Part shown: positions 8,464 through 16,084 of the stretch, piece after piece
How positions within the stretch are numbered: the stretch's first letter is position 1
How the letters are laid out: the number at the start of each line of letters is the position of its first letter
Notes under the pieces: generated by a model
The model's database searches: none
What the model was told of the DNA's origin: nothing
Seen by the model: the letters and a program-made list of their open reading frames with translations, nothing else
Assembly (NCBI RefSeq): GCF_008761635.1
Contig: NZ_CP044344.1
Coordinates: 2,604,001 to 2,668,000, forward strand
Source of the DNA: Nocardioides cynanchi
GTDB lineage: Bacteria > Actinomycetota > Actinomycetes > Propionibacteriales > Nocardioidaceae
DNA: 64,000 nt
Direction of reading: 5' to 3'
Made by a program: the position numbers and the translations under genes

Positions 8464-10086
8464 TCAGCCCGGGCCGCCGAGGGCGCGGATCCGCTCGTCC
8501 AGGTCGCGCCGGTTGTCACGGCGGACGACGGCCTCGACCACCTCGATCCCGCCGTTCGGGCTGGCCAGCGCCTGCTCCAGCTCGGGGCGCGAGGTGACGC
8601 GGAGGTGCGGAGTCCGGGTGGCGGCGCAGAGGCCGGCGAGGTCGACTCCGTGGGGAGTGCCGAAGAGCGCGTCGTAGCGGTCCGCGTGCTCCGGCGCCCC
8701 CTGCTCGAGCATCGCGAAGATCGAGCCGCCGTCGTCGTTGACGACCACCAGGGTCAGGTCGGGCTCGGGCTGACCGGGGCCCCGCACCAGTCCGTTGCTG
8801 TCGTGAAGGAACGTCACGTCGCCGAGCAGCGCGAGGCTGCGGGTCGACTCGCGGCCGAGCGCGGCACCGATCGCCGTCGAGACCATGCCGTCGATGCCCG
8901 ACAGGCCACGGTTGGCGATCACCTTGCGGCGGTCGCCCACGTCGTACCGCGGCACCATCAGGTCGAGGTCGCGGATCGGGCTCGAGGCGCCGACGACGAG
9001 CAGCCCCCCGGCCGGCAGGGCGCGGGCGACCGCGCCCGCCACGTCGTACGGCGTGAGGTCGGGCTCGGCGGCCAGCAGCCGGTCGAGCTTCCCGGCCAGG
9101 GCCGCGTCCGCCTGCTTCCAGCGGGCGAACCAGTCGGTGGAGTCGGGCTCCGCGGCCCGGGCTCGTTCGAACGAGGCGGCGACCGGGTAGGGCCGGCGCA
9201 GCTCGCGACCCGGCGTGGGAGCCGCCCACACGTCGACGTCCTCGCGCGCCAGCAGCCGACTGACCGGCCGGGAGAGGGTCGGGTGCCCGAGGACGACGAC
9301 CCGCTCGATCTCCTGCCCCAGCACGCCGTCGAGCAGGAGCCGGTAACAGCGGATCGCGTGGTCGCCGGTACGGGAGCCGCTGCTGGGCTCGGCGAACAGC
9401 GGCCAGCCGGCCTCCTGGGCCAGCATCCGGGCCGGTGGCCCGGCGTCGTCGCCGGCCACCACCACCGTGCGCGGCCCCGCCGGCAGCACCGTCACCTCAC
9501 CGTCGCCGCCCAGGAACGGCCCGCGCGGCCGCTCCGCCCGCACCCCCGGCGCGTCGGCCCACCCCTCCCCCGGCACCAGCGGGTCGTCCAGCTGCACATT
9601 GAGATGAATGGGTAGTCCGTGACGTAAGCGCCCTATTTCCGGACCGGATAGGGCGCTTACGTCACGGACTATCGCGAAGTCGGCGACATCGAGGGTGGGG
9701 ACGAGGGGGCCGAAGACGCCGACCTGGTCGGTGGTCTGGTTGGCGTCGGTGCCGCGCAGGCGAGCGGGGCGGTCGGCGGTGACCGCGACCATCGGTACGC
9801 CGGCGTGGGCGGCCTCGAGCAGGGCCGGGTGGAGGTTGGCGACGGCGGTGCCCGACGTGCAGATCACCGCCGCTCGCGAGCCGACCTTGGTCAGACCGAG
9901 GGCCAGGAAGGCGGCGGAGCGCTCGTCGAGCCGGGTGTGCAGCCGGACCGAGCCGGCCTGCGCCGCGTCGTACGCCGCGAACGACAGGGGCGCGTTGCGC
10001 GAGCCGGGTGCGACCACGATCTCGCGGACCCCGGACTCGACCAGGAGGGTGACCACGGCCCGAGCCAGGTCCGTGGATGTGCTCAT
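8464..10086 (-). CDS. menD: SEPHCHC synthase (menaquinone biosynthesis MenD), carrying a 63-bp palindromic insert
   Basis: Thiamine-diphosphate enzyme that joins 2-oxoglutarate and isochorismate in menaquinone synthesis. The 540-residue protein has the N-terminal ThDP pyrimidine-binding part (VVAPGSRNAPLSFAA; RSAAFLALGLTKVG; CTSGTAVANLHPA) and the C-terminal ThDP/Mg part (RGLSGIDGMVSTAIGAALG; NDDGGSIF). The ATG at 10084-10086 overlaps the menC stop (ATGA). About residues 139-159 are encoded entirely by a 63-bp palindrome (9611-9673), which keeps the frame but uses AT-ending codons (ATA, GTA, CTA, TTA) rare elsewhere here. The insert lies in a linker just before PIHLNVQLDDPLVP, so function is probably retained. 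Confidence 0.93.
   Translation of the reverse strand: MSTSTDLARAVVTLLVESGVREIVVAPGSRNAPLSFAAYDAAQAGSVRLHTRLDERSAAFLALGLTKVGSRAAVICTSGTAVANLHPALLEAAHAGVPMVAVTADRPARLRGTDANQTTDQVGVFGPLVPTLDVADFAIVRDVSALSGPEIGRLRHGLPIHLNVQLDDPLVPGEGWADAPGVRAERPRGPFLGGDGEVTVLPAGPRTVVVAGDDAGPPARMLAQEAGWPLFAEPSSGSRTGDHAIRCYRLLLDGVLGQEIERVVVLGHPTLSRPVSRLLAREDVDVWAAPTPGRELRRPYPVAASFERARAAEPDSTDWFARWKQADAALAGKLDRLLAAEPDLTPYDVAGAVARALPAGGLLVVGASSPIRDLDLMVPRYDVGDRRKVIANRGLSGIDGMVSTAIGAALGRESTRSLALLGDVTFLHDSNGLVRGPGQPEPDLTLVVVNDDGGSIFAMLEQGAPEHADRYDALFGTPHGVDLAGLCAATRTPHLRVTSRPELEQALASPNGGIEVVEAVVRRDNRRDLDERIRALGGPG
9611..9673. repeat. 63-bp palindromic element, copy 2 (in frame inside menD)
   Basis: Perfect 24-bp arms at 9613-9636 and 9648-9671, extended by a G-T and a G-C pair to 26, around an 11-nt centre. 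Total length is 63 bp, the same as the element at 4906-4968, and both share the ends GRTAGTCCG and CGGACTATC while the inner stem sequence differs completely. The element supplies 21 sense codons of menD, including a TTA Leu codon, and lowers local GC. It looks like an inserted mobile or amplified palindrome, though no transposase or target duplication is visible. Confidence 0.85.
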
Positions 10087-11063
10087 CGGGGACGATCCTC
10101 CCTCATCGCGCGGGAGGCCCGGAAGGCGAGGACCCCGTCCAGCCGTGCCTCCCACCACGCCACCCGGTCCGGGGACGCCTCGAACTCCGCCAGCCACGCG
10201 GGCAGGACCAGAGGCAGCAGCACCGGGAGCTTCCCGTCCAGGGGGAACAGCTCCGGCGACGCGACGTCGGCCGTGAGCAGCGACCGGGTCGCGAGGCCGC
10301 ACGCGTGGTCGAGGCGGGGCAGCGACGCCGCCAGGGACACCCCGGCGGCCAGGCCGAGCGACGTCTCCAGCGCCGACGAGACCACCACCGGCATCCCGAT
10401 GTCGTCGGCGATCCGCAGGCAGGCCCGCACGCCACCCAGCGGCTGCACCTTGAGCACCGCGATGTCGGCGGCCCCGAGGTCGCGCACGCGGTAGGGGTCG
10501 GCGGCCCGCCGGATCGACTCGTCGGCGGCGATCGGGACCGCGACCCGGCGGCGTACCGACGCGAGGTCCTCCACCGACGCGCACGGCTGCTCGACGTACT
10601 CCAGGCCGCCCGCCGCCCGGTCCAGCTCGGCGATCGCGGCGACCGCCTGGTCGACCGTCCAGGCACCGTTGGCGTCGACCCGCACCCGGCCCGTCGGACC
10701 GAGCGCGTCGCGCACCGCCTCGACCCTGGCCAGGTCGTCGGCGAGGGCCGAGCCCGGGTCGGCCACCTTGACCTTGGCCGTGGCGCAGCCGGACGCGAGC
10801 ACCAGCGCGTGGGCGGCCTCCGGGGAGACCACGGGCACCGTCGCGTTCACCGGTACGTCGTCGCGCACGACCACGGGCCAGTCACCGGCCGCGGCCTCCT
10901 CGGCGCAGCGCAGCCAGGCCTCGGCCTCCTCGGGCGGGTACTCGACGAACGGGCTCCACTCGCCCCAGCCTGCGTCGCCCTCGATCACCGCACCCTCCCG
11001 CACCGTGATGCCGCGGAAGCGGGTGGTCATCGGGATCGAGAAGACCCGCAGCCGGCCGGTCAC
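10083..11063 (-). CDS. menC: o-Succinylbenzoate synthase
   Basis: Enolase-superfamily enzyme that dehydrates SHCHC to o-succinylbenzoate in menaquinone synthesis. The 326-residue protein shows the superfamily residues: a Lys in AKVKVAD, an Asp in RVRVDANGAW, the EQPC segment, an Asp in AADESIR and a Lys in AVLKVQPLGG. The start is GTG at 11061-11063 (VTGRLRVFSIPM), overlapping the menE stop by GTGA; its own stop overlaps the menD ATG. The open frame extends upstream into menE, but that part is a shadow. Middle gene of a tightly coupled menE-menC-menD set. Confidence 0.95.
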   Translation of the reverse strand: MTGRLRVFSIPMTTRFRGITVREGAVIEGDAGWGEWSPFVEYPPEEAEAWLRCAEEAAAGDWPVVVRDDVPVNATVPVVSPEAAHALVLASGCATAKVKVADPGSALADDLARVEAVRDALGPTGRVRVDANGAWTVDQAVAAIAELDRAAGGLEYVEQPCASVEDLASVRRRVAVPIAADESIRRAADPYRVRDLGAADIAVLKVQPLGGVRACLRIADDIGMPVVVSSALETSLGLAAGVSLAASLPRLDHACGLATRSLLTADVASPELFPLDGKLPVLLPLVLPAWLAEFEASPDRVAWWEARLDGVLAFRASRAMREDRPR

Positions 11064-12085
11064 CGCGGCGCCACGAGGTCGCGGACCGCGAGCCGGTCGA
11101 CCTTCCCGTTGGCCAGCATCGGGATCGCGGCCACGACCCGCACCTCGCGCGGCGCCCAGGGCCGCGGGTGCACGGCGGCCACCCAGTCGCGCGCCTCGTC
11201 GAGCGTCAAGGTCCCGGGCTCGACCAGCGACACGATCGCGACCACGCGGTTGCCCCACTCGGCGTCGGGCAGCCCGACCACCTCGGCGGCGGTCACCGAC
11301 GGGTGCTCGCGCAACCGCGCCGCGACCGCGGCCGCCGGCACGTTGACCCCTCCACTGACGACGATGTCGTCGACCCGCCCGAGCACCCGCAGCCGGCCGT
11401 CGTCCTCGAGCCTTCCGGCGTCGGAGGTGACGAACCACCCGTCGACGAGAGCCTCCCGGGTCGCTTCGGGGGCGTCGAGGTAGCCGTCGAAGATCGTCGG
11501 GCCGGCGATCCGGATCCTGCCGTCCGGGGCCAGCGCGAGGCCGACGCCGTCCAGGGGGACGCCGTCGTACACACAGCCGCCGCAGGTCTCCGCCGAGCCG
11601 TACGTCGCCACGGCGCGCACGCCCGCCTCGTCGGCCCGGGCCCGAAGCGAGGGATCGACCGGTCCGCCCCCGACCAGCACGGTGTGACAGGCGCCCAGGG
11701 CGGCCCGGTCGGCCGGCGAGTCGAGCCAGCGGTGCAGCTGGGTGGGGACGACGGACACGAACGCACCGTCGGTCGACACCGAGGCGGGCGTCCGGTCACC
11801 GAGCGCCACCGGCCGGTGCCCGGCGAGCAGCGAGCGGACCACGACGTTGAAGCCCGCGACGTACGACGACGGGAGGGCGAGCAGCCACGGCCCGCTGCCG
11901 CCGAGCCGGGCCGCCGACGCCGCGGCCGAGGCCAGCACCGCCTCGCGTCGCAGGAGCACCTGCTTGGGCGTGCCCGACGAGCCCGACGTGGAGATCACCA
12001 GCGGGTCCGGCGCCTCGGCCGACAACCACTCCGACACCGCGTCGACGTCGCGCTCGGCGTCGCCGGTCAGCCGGAGGTAACCCAT
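11060..12085 (-). CDS. menE: o-Succinylbenzoate-CoA ligase
   Basis: AMP-forming ligase that activates o-succinylbenzoate with CoA. At 341 residues it is a short, actinobacterial-type MenE. It contains the P-loop ISTSGSSGTPKQV (about 32-44), the ATYGSAETCGG motif, DGWFVTSDAGRLEDDGRL, the hinge LGRVDDIVVSGGVNV and a C-terminal catalytic Lys in PMLANGKVDR. The ATG at 12083-12085 has no Shine-Dalgarno, but TAGCGT lies 7 nt upstream, so a leaderless transcript is likely. First gene of the menE-C-D operon and divergent from an MFS transporter gene. menB and menH are not in the window. Confidence 0.95.
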   Translation of the reverse strand: MGYLRLTGDAERDVDAVSEWLSAEAPDPLVISTSGSSGTPKQVLLRREAVLASAAASAARLGGSGPWLLALPSSYVAGFNVVVRSLLAGHRPVALGDRTPASVSTDGAFVSVVPTQLHRWLDSPADRAALGACHTVLVGGGPVDPSLRARADEAGVRAVATYGSAETCGGCVYDGVPLDGVGLALAPDGRIRIAGPTIFDGYLDAPEATREALVDGWFVTSDAGRLEDDGRLRVLGRVDDIVVSGGVNVPAAAVAARLREHPSVTAAEVVGLPDAEWGNRVVAIVSLVEPGTLTLDEARDWVAAVHPRPWAPREVRVVAAIPMLANGKVDRLAVRDLVAPR

Positions 12086-12122
12086 GCGACGCACGCTACT
12101 GGCGGCTGGAAGAATCCGAACG

Positions 12123-13406
12123 GTGCCCACCTGGATGACGCGGATGCTCCCCGAGTCCCGGGTGGCCCGTCGGCTCTCGGTCCAGTCGGTGCTGTTCGCC
12201 TTCGGCGACGGCGTCTTCACCACCGGGAACGCGGTCTACTTCACCCAGATCGTCGGGCTCAGCGCCGCCCAGGTCGGACTCGGCCTGTCCCTCAGCGGCC
12301 TGTCCGTGCTGGCCCTCTCGGTGCCGATGGGCCGCGTCGCCGACCGGTACGGCGGCCGGCGGGTGTGGGCCGTCGGCGCTTTCGTCGAGGCGCTGCTGTA
12401 TCTCACCTACCCGTTCATCCACGGCTTCCCGCCGTTCGTGCTGCTGCTGACCGGCTTCGCGATCATCGCCACGGCCGGTAACGCGGGCCGTGGCGCCTAC
12501 ACGATCGGGATCTTCCCGCGCGAGGAGCGAGTACGGAACCAGGCGTTCCTGCGGGCCGCCCTCAACCTCGGCTTCACCCTCGGTGCGCTGGGCGGCGGCC
12601 TCGCCCTGGCCACCGACAGCCGCGACGTGATCCGGATGGTGCCGGTCTTCTCGGCCCTGGTGCTGGCCGCGAACGCCTTCCTGATCTCGCGGCTGCCCGA
12701 CCTCCGGCCTGCCGCTGTCGAGTCGGCGGACGAGGCCGAGGCCGAGGCGGAGGACGAGGTGGGGGCGAGCCCCGCCAGCCCCAAGGCCCTGAAGAACCGC
12801 GGCTACGTCGTCACCTCGGTGCTGAGCGGCATCGCCGGCACCCACTGGATCCTGCTGCTGGTGGTGATCCCGCTCTGGCTGGTCGAGCGCACCGACGCTC
12901 CGCACTGGGTGCTGGCGTGGCTGTTCGGCACCAACACCGTGCTGGCCGTGCTGTTCCAGGTGCCGGCCGCACGCGGCATGAACACCATCAGCGGCGCCCT
13001 CCGTGGCGTCCGGCTCGCCACCGGCTTCATGGTGGTCTCGTGCGCCCTCGTGGCCGTCACCGGCGACACCATCGGCTGGGTCTCCGTGGTGCTGCTGCTG
13101 GTCGGGCACATGACGGTCACCGGCGCGGAGCTGTTCGAGTCGGCGGCCACCTGGGGCTTCATGGCCGAGCTGTCCGACCCCTACCGGCGCGGGGAGTACC
13201 AAGGCGTCTGGGGCATGGGCGGACGGATCACCAACATCCTCGGCCCCGCGGCGTACACCTGGCTGGCGCTCGACCAGGGCACCGTTGGCTGGGCGGTGAT
13301 CGCCACCACGATCGTGCTCGCCGCCGTGCTCCTGCATCCCTCGGTCAGGGCGGCCGAGCGCTTCCTGGTCACCCACGAGCTCGACGTGTCGCGCACGCCT
13401 GCTTGA
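12123..13406 (+). CDS. MFS transporter
   Basis: Major facilitator superfamily permease of 427 residues with about twelve transmembrane segments in two halves, separated by an acidic cytoplasmic loop near residues 200-222 rich in Glu and Ala. The MFS loop 2-3 signature is present (MGRVADRYGGRRVW). No substrate motif is recognised; it resembles uncharacterised drug or sugar efflux carriers. I chose GTG at 12123 (VPTWMTRMLPES), with AAGAAT 7 nt upstream; ATG at 12135 is the alternative. Divergent from menE and followed 8 nt later by menA, so it may share a transcript with menA, but nothing links it to quinones beyond position. Confidence 0.85.
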   Translation: MPTWMTRMLPESRVARRLSVQSVLFAFGDGVFTTGNAVYFTQIVGLSAAQVGLGLSLSGLSVLALSVPMGRVADRYGGRRVWAVGAFVEALLYLTYPFIHGFPPFVLLLTGFAIIATAGNAGRGAYTIGIFPREERVRNQAFLRAALNLGFTLGALGGGLALATDSRDVIRMVPVFSALVLAANAFLISRLPDLRPAAVESADEAEAEAEDEVGASPASPKALKNRGYVVTSVLSGIAGTHWILLLVVIPLWLVERTDAPHWVLAWLFGTNTVLAVLFQVPAARGMNTISGALRGVRLATGFMVVSCALVAVTGDTIGWVSVVLLLVGHMTVTGAELFESAATWGFMAELSDPYRRGEYQGVWGMGGRITNILGPAAYTWLALDQGTVGWAVIATTIVLAAVLLHPSVRAAERFLVTHELDVSRTPA

Positions 13407-13414
13407 ATCCGGTC

Positions 13415-14290
13415 ATGGCAACACCGGGCGAGTGGCTCGCCGGCGCACGTCCGCGCACCCTCCCCGCCGCGATCTCGCCGGTGCTCGCCGGCACGGCCGT
13501 CGCCGTGTACGACGGCGGAGCGGTGTGGTCGAAGGCCCTGCTGGCCCTCGTGGTCAGCCTCGCCCTCCAGGTCGGGGTGAACTACGCCAACGACTACTCC
13601 GACGGCATCCGCGGCACCGACGCCGACCGGGTCGGACCGATGCGCCTGGTGGGCTCCGGCCGAGCCACGCCGGCCGCGGTCAGGCGCGCGGCGTTCACCG
13701 CCTTCGGAGTGGCTGCCGCGGCCGGCCTGGTGCTCGCGGTCACCACCGCCTGGTGGCTGCTGGTCGTCGGGCTCGTGTGCGTGGCCGCCGCCTGGTTCTA
13801 CACCGGCGGCTCCCGGCCCTACGGCTACCTCGGGCTCGGCGAGGTGATGGTCTTCGTGTTCTTCGGGCTGGTCGCGGTGACCGGCACGGCGTACGTCCAG
13901 ACCGAGACCTGGCAGCTCCCCGCGCTGGACGCCGCGGTCGGGATCGGCGCGATCGCCTGCGCGATCCTGGTCGCCAACAACCTGCGCGACATGCCCACCG
14001 ACCGCCTCAGCGGCAAGCTCACCCTCGCGGTCCGGCTCGGCGACGAGCGCACCCGCGGGTTCTACGTCCTGCTGCTCGCCCTCGCGGCGGTCGCCCTGGT
14101 CGGAGTCGCCCTCACGACGTCGTGGTGGGCCCTGGTCGCCCTGGTGTACGCCGTACCCGCGGCGCGCGGCGCCCGCGTCGTCGTCGGTGGCGCGCGAGGC
14201 CCCGGTCTGATCCCGGTGCTCCAGAGCACCGGTGTCGCCGAGCTCCTCTACGGGCTGGGGCTGCTCGTGGGCCTGGCCATCGCGGCCTGA
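13415..14290 (+). CDS. menA: 1,4-Dihydroxy-2-naphthoate polyprenyltransferase
   Basis: UbiA-family membrane prenyltransferase that attaches the polyprenyl chain to DHNA, making demethylmenaquinone. The 291-residue protein has about eight to nine transmembrane segments and both Asp-rich motifs: NYANDYSDGIRGTDADR (about 50-66) and NNLRDMPTDRLSGKLTLA (about 188-205), which bind the prenyl diphosphate through Mg2+. The ATG at 13415 follows the MFS stop by 8 nt. The menG product acts next in the pathway. Identity is secure from the motifs and from the men genes around it. Confidence 0.95.
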   Translation: MATPGEWLAGARPRTLPAAISPVLAGTAVAVYDGGAVWSKALLALVVSLALQVGVNYANDYSDGIRGTDADRVGPMRLVGSGRATPAAVRRAAFTAFGVAAAAGLVLAVTTAWWLLVVGLVCVAAAWFYTGGSRPYGYLGLGEVMVFVFFGLVAVTGTAYVQTETWQLPALDAAVGIGAIACAILVANNLRDMPTDRLSGKLTLAVRLGDERTRGFYVLLLALAAVALVGVALTTSWWALVALVYAVPAARGARVVVGGARGPGLIPVLQSTGVAELLYGLGLLVGLAIAA

Positions 14291-14329
14291 GCACCCCACC
14301 GGTCCGACGTCGCGGCGTAGGCTGGCCGC

Positions 14330-14461
14330 ATGTTCTGGATCATCCTGCTCGTGGTCATCGTCGTCGGAGTCGTCGCGTGGAAGATGCGCGCGCCGCTGCT
14401 GGCCAAGATCCTCGGCCAGGACCGCTCGCGGATCGACCGCCAGCTCAACCGGCGGAAGTGA
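14330..14461 (+). CDS. Small single-pass membrane protein (43 aa)
   Basis: Unrecognised 43-residue protein: a strongly hydrophobic N-terminal helix (residues 2-17, FWIILLVVIVVGVVAW) followed by a basic, hydrophilic tail rich in Arg, Lys and Gln that ends in NRRK. This fits a membrane-anchored peptide with its tail in the cytoplasm. The start is ATG at 14330; TAGGCT lies 6 nt upstream and no ribosome site is seen, which argues for a real leaderless gene. It is 39 nt downstream of menA on the same strand and converges with the DUF4229 gene. No function can be assigned. Confidence 0.6.
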   Translation: MFWIILLVVIVVGVVAWKMRAPLLAKILGQDRSRIDRQLNRRK

Positions 14462-14486
14462 GTCGACCGGCGGATCCTCAGGCCGC

Positions 14487-14747
14487 TCAGTCCACGTCTT
14501 CCTTGGCGCGCATCTCGTCGAACCTCGCCGCAGCCCGGTGGGCTCGCGCGTCGACGTGGCTGGCCAGGGCTGCGCGCTGCCGGCCGAGCAGGAAGTATGA
14601 CGCGACGCCGCTGAGCAGCAGCCCGATCACCAGGGCCCACATCACCGAGACCGATCCGGTCACGGCCAGCCACACCCCGAACACGATCGCCACCGAGGCC
14701 GCGAAGATCAGCAGCCGCAGGCCGGTGTAGGTCCAGAACTCCTTCAC
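14487..14747 (-). CDS. DUF4229 family membrane protein
   Basis: An 86-residue protein with two transmembrane segments (about 9-29 and 34-54) joined by a very short loop, and a charged C-terminal tail (GRQRAALASHVDARAHRAAARFDEMRAKED). The layout, an N-terminal YTGLRLL stretch and a LLGRQR motif after TM2, fits the actinobacterial DUF4229 family, which has no known function. The GTG start at 14745-14747 has TAGGCT 6 nt upstream, a leaderless arrangement. In actinobacteria such genes often lie beside menA, as here. It converges with the 43-aa membrane protein gene. Confidence 0.78.
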   Translation of the reverse strand: MKEFWTYTGLRLLIFAASVAIVFGVWLAVTGSVSVMWALVIGLLLSGVASYFLLGRQRAALASHVDARAHRAAARFDEMRAKEDVD

Positions 14748-14852
14748 GGGGCCAGCCTAATCGGGTGCGACCAGCGGCCCCGCATCCCGTCGATCCCGAC
14801 GGTTTCGCGGACGCCCGCCCGGTCTCACCGTGGACGACCTACTCTTGGTCAC

Positions 14853-15044
14853 GTGTGGAGGTTCTTGTTGCTGCTGGTCATCGTGGCAGTCGGCTCCTAC
14901 TACGCCGCGCGCTTCCTGCTGGAGGGCTTCCCCCGCAGACACGACCGCTCGCAGACCTACCAGCGGCCGATGGGTCCCGACGACGACGACGAGTTCCTCG
15001 CCCAGATCTCGCGCCGCAACAAGGGCCCGGACGACCCGAGCTGA
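14853..15044 (+). CDS. Small membrane-anchored protein (63 aa)
   Basis: Unrecognised 63-residue protein with an N-terminal transmembrane helix (residues 2-24) and an acidic, hydrophilic tail containing GPDDDDEFLAQISRR. The start is GTG at 14853, with the -10-like TACTCT 7 nt upstream and no ribosome site, again a leaderless arrangement. The presence of a promoter-like element at the right distance supports it as a gene. It converges with ccsB, whose stop lies 30 nt downstream. Function unknown; a role tied to cytochrome maturation would be guesswork from position alone. Confidence 0.6.
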   Translation: MWRFLLLLVIVAVGSYYAARFLLEGFPRRHDRSQTYQRPMGPDDDDEFLAQISRRNKGPDDPS

Positions 15045-15073
15045 TCAGCTGGTGCCTTCGCCCGCCCGCCGGG

Positions 15074-16084
15074 TCACCGGTGGTGCAGGTCGAAGGCCTT
15101 GGCGCCGTTGGCGTAGGAGTGCTGGCTGGTCGTCGAGAAGTAGTTGATCCCGATGAAGTTGAACCACAGGCTGGCCACTCCGACCAGCGCCAGGATCGCG
15201 GCGTTGCGACCCTTCCACCCGGCGGTCGAGCGGGCGTGCAGGTAGGCGGCGTACAGCACCCACGTGATGAAGGCGCAGACCTCCTTGGGGTCCCAGTTCC
15301 AGTACGACGACCAGGCCTGGTGCGCCCAGATCGGCCCGCTGATCAGCACCGCGAAGGTCCAGACCGGGAAGCCGAACGCGTGGATCCGGTAGGAGACCCG
15401 GTCGAGCGTGGCCAGGGAGGGCAGCCGGGCGATGTAGCCGTGGTCGGGAGCCTTGCCGCGCGACAGCGACCGTGACTTGACCAGGTAGAGCGCCGAGGTG
15501 ATCCCGCCCAGGGTGAAGGCGCCCGTGGCGATGATCGCCGACATCACGTGGATCACCAGCCAGTAGGACAGCAGCGCGTCGGACAGCGGCGCGATCGGGT
15601 CGTAGAGCCAGAGCACCGCCACCATCAGCAGCACCAGCTCGATGGCGGTGACGATCGGGCCCATCCAGGACAGGCCGTAGCGCTTGCGCAGCAGGAGATA
15701 GCCGAGCACGACCACGAACGAGCCGGTGATCGTGAACTCGTACATGTTGCCCCAGGGCACCCGGTTGGGGTCCGCGGCCATGCCCCGACCCAGCAGGCCG
15801 ACGAAATGTGCCGCGCAGCCGATCACGGTCAGGTAGAAGGCCAGCGTCCCGAACATCGTGATCCGGTACTGCTTCGACTCGTCGACCGCCGGCGGGGTCG
15901 GCGCCTCGGCGTCGGGCGAGCCGGTCGAGACGCCTGCGGCGACCGGCACCCTGGCGGCAGCGGCGACCGGCACCGTGCGCAGCGCACTCCACTCGACCAG
16001 GTGCGCGACCAGCGCCAGGAAGTACACGACTCCGGCGGCGGCGATCGCCTGGTTGCTCAGCGTCTCCCACGCGGCATCGCTCAT
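15074..16084 (-). CDS. ccsB: Cytochrome c biogenesis protein CcsB/CcsA (haem handling)
   Basis: Haem-handling membrane protein of the System II cytochrome c maturation pathway; with ResB it exports haem and joins it to apocytochrome c outside the membrane. The 336 residues have about eight transmembrane segments and the tryptophan-rich WWD-type motif (WSSYWNWDPKEVCAF, about 270-284), with His residues in flanking helices. The ATG at 16082-16084 overlaps the resB stop (ATGA). The open frame continues far upstream in another frame of resB, but that is not coding. Last gene of the hemL-to-ccsB operon. Confidence 0.95.
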   Translation of the reverse strand: MSDAAWETLSNQAIAAAGVVYFLALVAHLVEWSALRTVPVAAAARVPVAAGVSTGSPDAEAPTPPAVDESKQYRITMFGTLAFYLTVIGCAAHFVGLLGRGMAADPNRVPWGNMYEFTITGSFVVVLGYLLLRKRYGLSWMGPIVTAIELVLLMVAVLWLYDPIAPLSDALLSYWLVIHVMSAIIATGAFTLGGITSALYLVKSRSLSRGKAPDHGYIARLPSLATLDRVSYRIHAFGFPVWTFAVLISGPIWAHQAWSSYWNWDPKEVCAFITWVLYAAYLHARSTAGWKGRNAAILALVGVASLWFNFIGINYFSTTSQHSYANGAKAFDLHHR

